From the NCBI RefSeq assembly GCF_000520955.1, contig NZ_JACC01000006.1, positions 171,171 to 235,170 on the forward strand: a DNA stretch of 64,000 nucleotides. Direction: 5' to 3'. This document shows, one piece after another, positions 55,334-64,000 of this stretch (its first letter is position 1; every line of letters starts with the position of its first letter). The notes beneath the pieces were generated by a model. That model did no database searches. It was given only the letters and a program-made list of their open reading frames with translations, and was not told where the DNA came from. The position numbers were made by a program, and so were the translations under genes. The DNA comes from Aquimarina pacifica. GTDB taxonomy: Bacteria > Bacteroidota > Bacteroidia > Flavobacteriales > Flavobacteriaceae.

Positions 55334-56145
55334 ATTGTTTTGTCCTCAAAAACGTTACTTGTTTCTCCAAAAATCGATTCAAATACCAATTCTGTTTTTA
55401 TTTTAGGTCAACCCCTATTTATGTAATAGACAATCTATTGTATTAGTGCATATCTTAGATTACCTCACTACTTAATTGAGCTATTTTGATTTCGGACAAA
55501 AAGTAAAATTACCCGCATTATAAAAGTGACCAATACCCAAACCAAAATTGCTTTGATCTGGATATTAGTTTTTTGTTTCTCTGCAAATAGCAAATAATAT
55601 GAAGTTATACCTATTATACTTTGAATTTACTGTAAAAGAAAAATATTAATACTATTAATCAAGTGATTATAGCATAAAAGCACAAATAAAGAACAAAAAA
55701 TCTGTTTTCAATAACAGATTTTTTTAGTTGTATCAAAATAAGAATAAACAAGTTCTACAAAACATAATAAAGATCTAAAGAGCAAATCTATTAACGAACC
55801 CAAAAAGCTCAAAGTATTGTTAGAAATTTTTACCTCTACTTATCTGGAGAAAAAACTTCTTTCAAATAGACAAAAAGTATCTTTTTAAACGTAAATATTT
55901 TTTAAATGTTTGTGTGGTATTTTCTGAGCTTGATATTTCAAAAGGATGATAAAGTTATCCTAGATAATAGGACTAGCGGTGCTTATAAAACTACTGGTTT
56001 TTCAAGCCTGTGAGTTTTTCTTTTTAAATATATGAAAACTCCATTTAAATAACTTAATTTCAGTAACTTGTGAAGTATTTCAGTTTTTGAATTGCACTTT
56101 AAAACCTGTAAAGTACAGTTCCAAAGTACGGTATTGTAATAGAAT
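55334..56145. other. AT-rich gap without genes
   Basis: About 800 bases in which no frame is convincing. A hairpin AAAAAATCTGTT/AACAGATTTTTT at 55697-55726 with T/A runs on both sides looks like a two-way terminator left without genes, which suggests that genes were lost here. Confidence 0.5.
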
Positions 56146-57478
56146 TTAATAGAAAATCTGAAACTCTTTAATTGCTTTATCTATTATTCTATGATCTACA
56201 TAGTGTGTATCTAAAACTTCATCTGTGGAATGAGAAGACAATAACCTTGCATCCCCTTTCATCGCTTTTTTCAGATAGGTAAGGAGTGTTTTTCTAAGGC
56301 ATTTAAAGTCCAATTCTTTGCCTGTATTGAGTTGTTTGTAGAAATGAGAAAAACCGCCGGATAATCGTTCTTTCATCCAAGTTGAAATAGGTTTTTTCCT
56401 ATCTTGGAAAATAAGGTTCTGGTCCGATCCTTTATACTCTTGATATCCCAATTGATCAATCAGATCCTTGAAACCTTTGGTTATCGGTATGATTTTAGGA
56501 GGAACCACTTTGTTTTTAAATTTCGGGTTTCGCATAACTTTTAAGTTTGGAATTTCAATAAATATCGGTTTCCCATTACTTTCTTTAATCATATTCCATT
56601 TTAAGGCATAAATCTCTTCGCGTCTGCCTCCAGTGTGTATAGCGAGTCTAAATGCATCTTTAAGATACGGGGTATACCAGTTTAATTTTTGGATTCTACT
56701 TTTTGTGATCTTTTCTGCCTTTCCGTTTTCAGGAGTAATTTGTTTAAGTAAGCCCTCAAATTCTTCTTCGGTGATCGTTTCTTTGTTATGTACGGTAACT
56801 TTTTTCTCAAAAGATTCAAAAGGATTTATACTATTGAGGCGGTATGTTTGTAATGCCCACTTATAAAAACCACCTAAAGCGTACATCATTCTATTATAGG
56901 TATTGGCTGCATAGTCATCTAAATACTTATGAAAATACCCCACATACATATCGTTTAAGCGATCTACCCTAAGCAATCCCTTCTTATCAATATTATTTAC
57001 TTCCAAAGCCTCATTGAATAGTTTTAACACTCTTGCTACTGCTTGCTGTCGACCTTTAGAGATATTCTTTTTTTTATGTTCTGGAACACCGATATCTGCA
57101 TAAAAATCTAAGTAATCTAACTGCGCATCAAACAAATACATGCTTCGTTTTTCATTGGTCGTAACTTTATTAATCTTTTTGATTTCACTACTGAAATTAG
57201 CAGAAAACTCTCTAGCTTCGATCACTGTATTTTCATATTCGTCTGCCTCCAGGGTTTTACTGGTGGTTGCCTTGCCACTGAATGGGTTATGCATCCGTAC
57301 CTGTATTTTTGTTTTTCAGGGGACTTGCAGGTCGAATATCGCTTTCCACTAGCACCGCATATAGGCTCTACGGGTTTGCCGTCTACTTTTTTTGTGTGTA
57401 AGAAAAATATTTACAACACTTGCTACAATAAATAAACATTCCCTTGTGTTTGTTTTGGGGAAGTTTTTTTCTTCTCAT
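56146..57478 (-). pseudogene. tyrosine recombinase with N-terminal zinc ribbon, two frameshifts
   Basis: The longest frame (to 57294) encodes a phage-integrase-type recombinase: SAM-like core domain, catalytic Arg in IHTGGRREEIYALKW, FKCLRKTLL at box II (His replaced by Lys), LLSSHSTDEVLDTHYVD with His and the Tyr nucleophile. Upstream, two other frames continue the protein: ATG at 57478 (MRRKKLPQNKHKG, then FIYCSKCCKYF) to an A7 run near 57390, then VDGKPVEPICGASGKRYSTC to about 57296. Four Cys in this part make a zinc ribbon. Both shifts equal one lost base (A7 run, and GG before TACGG). It belongs to a Bacteroidetes integrase type; now inactive unless the shifts are assembly errors. Confidence 0.78.
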
Positions 57479-57501
57479 ATTTCTTCGTTTTAAGTTAAAC
57501 A

Positions 57502-57726
57502 TTATAAACCTTTAGCAAAATTTTTTGCCAAGTCTGACTTTGGTCTTCGATACGAAGTCATTTTAACAGGTTCTTCTTTCGCGCACTCTGTTGCTAAAAC
57601 GTATCCATATCGATCATTGGTCATATAGTATTTATACAGTTCTCCCCAATGCGTTGGGTCTTGTTCATTTAGGGTACTGATCATTTTACGATCTACCACT
57701 GCATTCACAAAAAATGAATACGTCAT
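57502..57726 (-). CDS. unknown small protein
   Basis: A 74-aa basic protein (MTYSFFVNAVVDRKMISTLNEQ; C-terminal RRPKSDLAKNFAKGL) without signal peptide or known domain. It lies 24 nt upstream of the recombinase pseudogene on the same strand, so it may have been part of the same element. Confidence 0.5.
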   Translation of the reverse strand: MTYSFFVNAVVDRKMISTLNEQDPTHWGELYKYYMTNDRYGYVLATECAKEEPVKMTSYRRPKSDLAKNFAKGL

Positions 57727-57941
57727 TAATTTGTTGCTAATTAGTATGGTTGGGATTTTGTGTTTAGTGATTCGTTATGAGTGTTCGTGTTTTTAATTGA
57801 AGTATGTTTTTTTTGTAACCTCTAGGCAAGAGTGCAGATGGGTACTGCCAACTACTCTATAATAAAATGTGATTGTAGTGCTAAACATAATTTCTGAACT
57901 AAACTAAGAAAAAGATCATTTTCAATTTATTAATCTTTAAT

Positions 57942-58334
57942 TCAACTATAATATTTATAAAATAAAGCTTCAATGATTTTTAGATTTAAAGGTTTTATTA
58001 AATATTCTGAAACTAAATTTTTAGGAGAAAAACCTTGTAAATATTCTTTATTAATTGCTGACGATAAGATGAATGTTTTTGTATTTATTCTATTAGCATA
58101 TAATTCCTCAAATGCGTCCAGAAATTCCCAACCGCTAATATCGGGCATATCAATATCCAAAAAAATTACATCTGGTTGGAATGTTGGATCAACGGCAAAA
58201 CGCTCCAATACGGATATACCACTTACGAAAGCTTCAATTTTTTTAAAACGCTTTGATTTAAGCATTAAATAGCGATTTAAAAAATTAGTTGTTTTATTAT
58301 CATCAATAAGTATGGTATGGTTGATTTTGTGCAT
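57942..58334 (-). CDS. single-domain response regulator
   Basis: A 130-aa receiver domain without output domain. Acidic pair in TILIDDN, phospho-acceptor Asp in VIFLDIDMPDISGWEFL, Thr/Ser in TFILSSA and Lys in YLIKPLN: all conserved CheY-type positions are present. The partner kinase is not in the window. It lies alone, with 390 nt before the divergent giant adhesin gene, so it could be unrelated to it. Confidence 0.88.
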   Translation of the reverse strand: MHKINHTILIDDNKTTNFLNRYLMLKSKRFKKIEAFVSGISVLERFAVDPTFQPDVIFLDIDMPDISGWEFLDAFEELYANRINTKTFILSSAINKEYLQGFSPKNLVSEYLIKPLNLKIIEALFYKYYS

Positions 58335-58723
58335 AACATTACTTCTTTTTAGAAAAAATGAAAGTTACCTCAGATATAAAGGGTTAAGGAATATAGTAGC
58401 CAAATTATTTAGTGATTATCGGTGAAATCTAAGATATTTCGATATCAGGCAACTCTATAAATAAATAAGTAATTAATTGGCTGTTAATTTATTATGAGAA
58501 TAAAAGGTGAAACCGTATTTATTTTGAGGGATATTTCCCTTACAATTACTTTGTTTTCTACTAACTTAGAAGTAGTGATTTTACAATTGCACTTAATCGA
58601 CAAAAAGTGTTTTTTGTCCGCTTTGTCTGATTTTTTTCATTAATAAAATATAGAGGAAATACAAGATTTAAAGCATATTTATAATGAATTTTTGAATTCA
58701 TAACGCTAACTAACTATTTCGAC
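58335..58723. other. divergent intergenic region
   Basis: No gene. A perfect short hairpin GACAAAAA/TTTTTTGTC lies at about 58598-58616. Promoters for the response regulator and the giant adhesin must lie here, but no clear TAnnTTTG element stands out. Confidence 0.4.
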
Positions 58724-61700
58724 ATGATAAAAAACTACTCGTGTTTCCCTGTTTCTTTTTTATATTATTATCATAACAAAAGCTTTAAAAAAAAAAGTTT
58801 TTTGTTTTCGGTATTTAGCCTAGTTTTTTTCTCTAATATTTATTCGCAAAACTGTTCGCCCAATGCAGGAGCTGATCAATTAATTTGTGAGACGGATGTA
58901 CTAACACTTACAGGTTCTATATCAGGGCCAAGTTCCGGTTCTTCTTGGATACAAACAGGAGGTCCATCTGTAATTATAGACAACCCAACTTCTACAACAA
59001 CAACTATCACAGGTTATTCAGGTGGAAACATTTATCGATTTACCTTAGTTGGAAATTGTGGAGATGGGGTAGATAACCAAGATGAAATGGAGGTTACGGT
59101 ACAACCTATAACCGAAGCTTCTATAAGTGGCGGTAACTTAGAATCTTGCCCCGGAGGTGGAATTATCATTTTGAATGGTAGCCCTCCACAAAATGGAGAA
59201 ACTATAGAATGGACTATAGAAGGTGGTAATTCAGCCGGAATAATTTTTAGTGTTACTAATCAAGCAACCACGTCTCTTACCTTGCCAGAAACTAGTTGCG
59301 GAACATCAATCATACGATATACACTAACCAACGAAGATGCATTGGGAACGAATCTAGATTGTGTCTCGTTTGACGAAATTACAGTTACCAATTATGGTGG
59401 AGTAACCAGTGTTGATGCAGGCGCCGATCAAACCTTAGATCAATGTTATACCTCTACACAGAATACAAATTTATCAGCTTCGTTTGGAGGTTGTGGTCTA
59501 GGGGGACAAAATGGAAACTGGTCGTTTGTTAGTGGGCCTAGTGCTCCTTCTTTTGCCGATGCTACTAATAATAATACAAATGTTTCTTCTTTAATTGAAG
59601 GAACTTATGTATTCCGTTGGTCCGTAAGCGGTCCTTGTGTAACTGGTACTGACACAGTAACCATAACAGTCCCTGCTGCTACCCAAGATATAACCGATGC
59701 AGAATCTGATGATAATAATATCATTTTTTGCGACACCTCTATTGATCAAGTAACACTGGTTGGTGATGAGCCTACTTTTAGTGGTGAAGAGGTGTTATGG
59801 GAGTATAGCGGTGATGATACAAATATTGTTTTTTCTGATCCAACGAGTCCAACTACCTTTGTTTCTGGATTAGATGATACTAATGATCCTTATACATTTA
59901 CCTACACGGTTACTAATCCTGATACAGAAACTTCGGTAGGAGCAGGAGATGCTTGTAATTCGCAGCTAACAGTCACAGTGAGTTATGCTGATCCGGGCCC
60001 AATGATCGAGGCTAATGGTGGAAACGATATCCTTGGAGCATGTAATGAGTTTCAAATAGATATTCCGATAACCTTTAGTGCAGGAAATCAATTTCAATAC
60101 AGTATCATTAGTGGTCCAGTTGATAACATTAACATGCCTGCACAAGTTGGTTACCCAACTCCTTATCAAGATTTCAGTCTCCCGGGAGGATCGGGAGATA
60201 GTTTTACGTTGGATTTTGTAGCTCAATTTGGATTGACAGGATTGGCAGAATTACCAAATGGAACTTATACGGTCGAATTCAGAAGAAATCAGACCGGTGA
60301 ATTACTAATTAATTGTTCTGATGCAAGTTCTACGATCAACATATCGATTACCAGATCCCCTACTACACCAAGTGCAGGGGGAGATGTAACATTAGACTGT
60401 TCCTCTTCAACCACAACACTAACCGGTAATGCGATTGTTGTTGGTACTTCTACTTGGACTCAAATTAGTGGTCCGGCAACCGCAACTATAGACGATCCTT
60501 TTGCTCAAACCGTTAATTTATCAAATATGACTGTATCGGGAGAGTACATTTTTAGATATGATGTTACTGGTGGACCTTCTGATGGTTGTCAAGTTCCTCC
60601 TGATGATTTATCCGTATTTGTTTCTCCTAATACAATTAACACAGCAGTTATTGCAACACCGGACCAGATTGCATGTTTGGATACAAATTTTCAATTAAAT
60701 GCAAATACGCCAGGACCCGGTCAAATAGGTACTTGGACCGTAAGTCCAGTTGGTCCTACTTTTTCAGACGCTAACGCCCCTGATGCTATAGTTTCTAATA
60801 TGACTTTAGCAAATCAAACCTATACATTTACCTGGACAATAGATTTACTGGCCCCAGGTGCTGGTGGTGTTTGTCCTTCACCTAGTTCTGATACTGTAGA
60901 TATTACTACAAATAATACTTTAGGGCCTCAAAATGTATCCGCTGGAACAGATCAATGTTTACCATCTGGAACTTCTACTTTTCCACTAAATGGTAGTGCA
61001 CTTTCAGGAACAGAAACCGGAGAATGGACAAGCTCAGTTGCAGGAGTTTCTTTTTCTCCAGACGAATTTCAAAATAATGCAACGGCCAATTTTCCCGGAG
61101 ACGGAGTTTATGAATTAACTTGGACGGTAACCGAACCAGGATGCCAGCCGGTATCTGCGGATGTAGAGATTAGTATTATTGGAGGCATTGCAGCCAATGC
61201 AGGAACAGATAAAAATGGTTGTGAAACTAGTTTTACCATGGATGCAGATCCACTACCTGCCGGTGCAACAGGATTATGGACGATCAATAGCGGACCTGCC
61301 GGATTTACTTTCACAGACAACACTAGTCCAACAAGTAATGTAACTTTTTCATTTTCTGGAACCTATGTTTTTGATTGGACGGTTTCTGGAGAAGTGTGTG
61401 GAGATGCCACAGACCAAGTTACTGTTGTCGTTGGAATCCCAACGACGGTCGCAAATGCAGGACCAGATCAGAATGTTTGTAATTCAGTTATTGGAACAGA
61501 TACTACGGTTACATTAAATGCAAATGCTTTTGATACAACCACAGAAAATGGGTATTGGACTCTGTTATCAGGAGCTCCGAACTCTCCTGATATCGTAAAC
61601 ATCAATAATCCTAATACCGATGTTGAAGAACTAGTAACTGGGACCTATGTTTTTCAATGGAACATTTATGGTAGTGCTACTTGCCCTACTTCTTCGGATA

Positions 61701-64000
61701 CTGTAGAAATTGAAGTTTCCGCCCCAGCGAATGCTGGAGATGATCAACAATTTTGTCAGTCCACTAGTGCATTATTAGAGGGAACACGAGGTTCTTCAGG
61801 TACTTGGACGCAAGTTTCAACAACTGGAACAAATGCCACAATTACCACTACAGGACCTAATACCGCGAATGCCGAAATCACACCTGGTACAGAATATGTT
61901 TTTCAATACGAACCAGATGATGTAACCTTTAATGATGGAACCCCCGCTACTTGTGATCCTGGAGTGGATACGGTTACCATTGGATCGATAGCATCTCCAC
62001 CAGAACCTGATGCAGGACCTGATCAAGTAAAATGTTTGGATGATGCCCCAGTTAACGAAGTACAATTAAATGGATCAGATCCTTCTGGGATACCAGCTCC
62101 CGCAGTTTCAGGACAATGGGAAGTCGTATTTCCTGTTGGCGGCAGCGGAGCAAGTTTTGATGATGATACCTTGCCTAACGCGGTTTTGACCTTAACAAAC
62201 CCTGGTTTATATATATTAGAATGGACTTATACCAGAGGAGCATGTATCAAATTAACTGATGTAGTTAGAATTAATGCTTTTGAACCTCCAAGTGATGCTA
62301 TAGCAGGAACTCCTCAACCCAATGCATGTCAACTAGATTTTGTAACTGATGCTACAGAACCTACAGGTACTAGTATTGGTACTTGGACAATTACAGATGC
62401 ACCTGGTGGTTTGCCAACTGAAACGACTATCGATAGTCCTAATAATCATATAACTTCATTATCCAATATAGAAGTTGGGACTTATGAATTAACATGGACT
62501 GTAACAAATGGGAATGGTTTTCCTGATTCCCCTTCATTATGTGACCCAAAAGTAGATACCGTTTCTATAACTTTTACAGATGTACCACCTAGTGAGGCAG
62601 AAGCTGGTCCAGATCAAGAGATTTGTGATGATCAAGTTACTATGGCTGCCTCACCTGTTACAGATGGAATCGGAACTTGGACACAATTATCCGGACCCAA
62701 CACTTCTTCTATTTTATCTTCTAATTCTGAGAGTTCTTTAATTACTAATCTAATTGTAGGTACTTATGAATTCGAATGGACAGTGGTTAGCGGAGGATGT
62801 ACTTTGACAGATACAGTTGAAATTATTGTTAATGATCAACCAGCAGTGGTTGATGCAGGGCCAGATCAAATGGTTCCGATCAGCAGTCCAGTGAACTTAA
62901 ATGCTGTTTCTGCAGTACCATTTACGGGTACTTGGTCTCAAGTTTCTGGACCAACAACAGCCAATTTTTTAAATGTTAATTCAGAAACTTCTGGAGTTAC
63001 AGGGTTGTCCATCGGAGTCTATGAGTTTCAATGGACCATAGACAATGGAATTTGTAATGCTGTTTTTGATAGAGTCATTGTTGAAATATTAGGCATATCA
63101 GATCTAGAACTTACCAAAACAGGTACTCCAACATCGGTTAATGTAGGAGATATAATAACTTTTGAAATTGCAATAACTAATAACGATACTGACCCTCTTA
63201 ATGTAGATGCAACCGGTGTCGCTATCTCTGATGTAATTCCAAATGGATATGATTTAGTACCCGGTACCGTAAGTAATGGCGGAACTTTTAATGCAGGTGA
63301 TAAATCGATTACTTGGAGTGGTTTAAATATAGCTAACGGGACAACAATAACTGTTTCATATGATGTTACTGTTAACGCTCCGGGAGCAGGAATTAGTTAT
63401 ACCAATAGTGCACAAATTACGGCAAGTGATCAGTTTGACCCAGATAGTGATCCAAATACTGATGATACCGTAGATGAAGATAACGCTGATGGAGATGGTG
63501 ATCCAACAACTGGTGGGGATGATGATGATGAAGACACTGAAACCATTGAGCCAGCGCAAGCTGATTTGGAATTAGCAAAGAGTTTTACTGATGGTAATGG
63601 TGCACCAGCTGATGTTGGCGACATTTTAGTATTCAGTATAGAAATTACCAATAACGGAACAGATGATGCAACCGGTATTGCTGTAGAAGATATCGTTCCT
63701 TCTGGATATACCAATATCACTAATATCAGTAATGGAGGAATCTTAACAGATAATACTATCAGTTGGAGTGGTTTATCTTTAACCACAGCAGCAGGAACAC
63801 TTATCTTAACTTACGAGGTAGAAGTAGATGCTCCAAACGACTTACCAGGGGAATATACAAACGTTGCTGAAATCACAGCAAGCGATCAATTTGATCCAGA
63901 TAGTATGCCAGATAATGATGATGGAGATCAAGATGAAGATGATGAAGATAATGTCAGTATTCCTACTCCTGAGCGTTCAGATTTAAGTATTGCTAAGGTA
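58724..64000 (+). CDS. giant secreted PKD-like/DUF11 repeat protein (3' partial)
   Basis: The frame from ATG 58724 is open to the end of the window (1759 codons), so the gene is not complete. An atypical long signal region (residues 1-46) ends FFSNIYSQ. About 14 repeats of 90-110 aa follow, each opening with a form of AGPDQxxC and ending VFxWTVSGGxC, a PKD/Ig-like design with paired Cys. From about residue 1450, DUF11 repeats (DLELTKTGTPTSVNVGDIITFEIAITNN) separated by Asp-rich linkers (DPDSDPNTDDTVDEDN) that could bind calcium. This is the architecture of flavobacterial SprB-like adhesins secreted by the type IX system; the expected C-terminal sorting domain is outside the window. Confidence 0.88.
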   Translation, partial: MIKNYSCFPVSFLYYYHNKSFKKKSFLFSVFSLVFFSNIYSQNCSPNAGADQLICETDVLTLTGSISGPSSGSSWIQTGGPSVIIDNPTSTTTTITGYSGGNIYRFTLVGNCGDGVDNQDEMEVTVQPITEASISGGNLESCPGGGIIILNGSPPQNGETIEWTIEGGNSAGIIFSVTNQATTSLTLPETSCGTSIIRYTLTNEDALGTNLDCVSFDEITVTNYGGVTSVDAGADQTLDQCYTSTQNTNLSASFGGCGLGGQNGNWSFVSGPSAPSFADATNNNTNVSSLIEGTYVFRWSVSGPCVTGTDTVTITVPAATQDITDAESDDNNIIFCDTSIDQVTLVGDEPTFSGEEVLWEYSGDDTNIVFSDPTSPTTFVSGLDDTNDPYTFTYTVTNPDTETSVGAGDACNSQLTVTVSYADPGPMIEANGGNDILGACNEFQIDIPITFSAGNQFQYSIISGPVDNINMPAQVGYPTPYQDFSLPGGSGDSFTLDFVAQFGLTGLAELPNGTYTVEFRRNQTGELLINCSDASSTINISITRSPTTPSAGGDVTLDCSSSTTTLTGNAIVVGTSTWTQISGPATATIDDPFAQTVNLSNMTVSGEYIFRYDVTGGPSDGCQVPPDDLSVFVSPNTINTAVIATPDQIACLDTNFQLNANTPGPGQIGTWTVSPVGPTFSDANAPDAIVSNMTLANQTYTFTWTIDLLAPGAGGVCPSPSSDTVDITTNNTLGPQNVSAGTDQCLPSGTSTFPLNGSALSGTETGEWTSSVAGVSFSPDEFQNNATANFPGDGVYELTWTVTEPGCQPVSADVEISIIGGIAANAGTDKNGCETSFTMDADPLPAGATGLWTINSGPAGFTFTDNTSPTSNVTFSFSGTYVFDWTVSGEVCGDATDQVTVVVGIPTTVANAGPDQNVCNSVIGTDTTVTLNANAFDTTTENGYWTLLSGAPNSPDIVNINNPNTDVEELVTGTYVFQWNIYGSATCPTSSDTVEIEVSAPANAGDDQQFCQSTSALLEGTRGSSGTWTQVSTTGTNATITTTGPNTANAEITPGTEYVFQYEPDDVTFNDGTPATCDPGVDTVTIGSIASPPEPDAGPDQVKCLDDAPVNEVQLNGSDPSGIPAPAVSGQWEVVFPVGGSGASFDDDTLPNAVLTLTNPGLYILEWTYTRGACIKLTDVVRINAFEPPSDAIAGTPQPNACQLDFVTDATEPTGTSIGTWTITDAPGGLPTETTIDSPNNHITSLSNIEVGTYELTWTVTNGNGFPDSPSLCDPKVDTVSITFTDVPPSEAEAGPDQEICDDQVTMAASPVTDGIGTWTQLSGPNTSSILSSNSESSLITNLIVGTYEFEWTVVSGGCTLTDTVEIIVNDQPAVVDAGPDQMVPISSPVNLNAVSAVPFTGTWSQVSGPTTANFLNVNSETSGVTGLSIGVYEFQWTIDNGICNAVFDRVIVEILGISDLELTKTGTPTSVNVGDIITFEIAITNNDTDPLNVDATGVAISDVIPNGYDLVPGTVSNGGTFNAGDKSITWSGLNIANGTTITVSYDVTVNAPGAGISYTNSAQITASDQFDPDSDPNTDDTVDEDNADGDGDPTTGGDDDDEDTETIEPAQADLELAKSFTDGNGAPADVGDILVFSIEITNNGTDDATGIAVEDIVPSGYTNITNISNGGILTDNTISWSGLSLTTAAGTLILTYEVEVDAPNDLPGEYTNVAEITASDQFDPDSMPDNDDGDQDEDDEDNVSIPTPERSDLSIAKV

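Noticed and set aside
55234..55446. 70-aa open frame after leuB
   Set aside because: It reads through the leu operon terminator and has no protein-like character.

Overview
The window looks like a chromosome segment of a marine-type member of the Flavobacteriia (Bacteroidetes). It is AT-rich and has TAnnTTTG-type promoter boxes. The leucine genes run leuC-leuD-leuA-leuB. It also carries a DUF3987/VirE_N replication module, a VgrG/DUF4280 cassette, and a giant PKD-like/DUF11 surface protein of the kind exported by type IX secretion. A genus such as Aquimarina would be only a guess.

Layout. (1) 1-9.2 kb: an accessory plus-strand cluster with a beta-CASP metallo-beta-lactamase nuclease (cut by the window edge), an AMP/thymidine phosphorylase-type enzyme, a PRPP-synthetase-type enzyme, two small proteins, a CPH-type copper P-type ATPase, an MFS exporter and a phospholipase-D-like protein. 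(2) 9.3-10.8 kb: two broken genes, a short asparaginase-like protein and a membrane LuxR-type regulator. (3) 11.2-17.5 kb: a plasmid- or ICE-like replication module (S24-like repressor, small HTH protein, VirE_N/primase-like protein, PriCT-2/DUF3987 protein), followed by almost 2 kb of non-coding DNA packed with four families of short repeats. (4) 17.5-27.9 kb: an orphan type VI secretion cassette on the minus strand. It contains VgrG, a possible adaptor, a PAAR-like DUF4280 protein, a protease-like candidate effector, a CHAP protein, a LysM+M23 peptidase and lipoproteins, with ATGA overlaps. (5) 28-31.3 kb: small phage-like regulators and unknown proteins. (6) 31.8-33.6 kb: a large serine recombinase whose last codons run through the 3' part of a tRNA-fMet.

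(7) 33.6-49.9 kb: a 16.3-kb island between two identical 44-bp copies of the anticodon-loop-to-3'-end part of tRNA-fMet, with the intact tRNA at its right end. It holds an ECF sigma factor, two TerB-like proteins, bestrophin, MscS and Kef-type transporters, a universal stress protein, RMD1, a retropepsin-RimK fusion, a SET protein, a Nudix protein, glutamate dehydrogenase, a broken CorA, and several small acidic proteins that form paralogous pairs. It has no recombinase of its own. Five good copies and one weak copy of one 28-nt bipartite element (ATGTGACCT, 11 nt, ATGTGTCA) stand upstream of its genes, on whichever strand each gene lies. The spacing fits an ECF-type promoter, so I read the island as a stress regulon that moves as a unit, probably driven by its own sigma factor. 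This is the best candidate here for an undescribed system.

(8) 50-55.3 kb: core leucine biosynthesis genes with REP-like palindromes between them. (9) 55.3-58.4 kb: an AT-rich gap, a frameshifted tyrosine recombinase, a small unknown protein and a single-domain response regulator. (10) 58.7 kb to the end: a giant secreted repeat protein that runs off the window.

Several genes are broken. Most frameshifts are single-base losses in homopolymer runs, which may be real decay or an assembly artefact.
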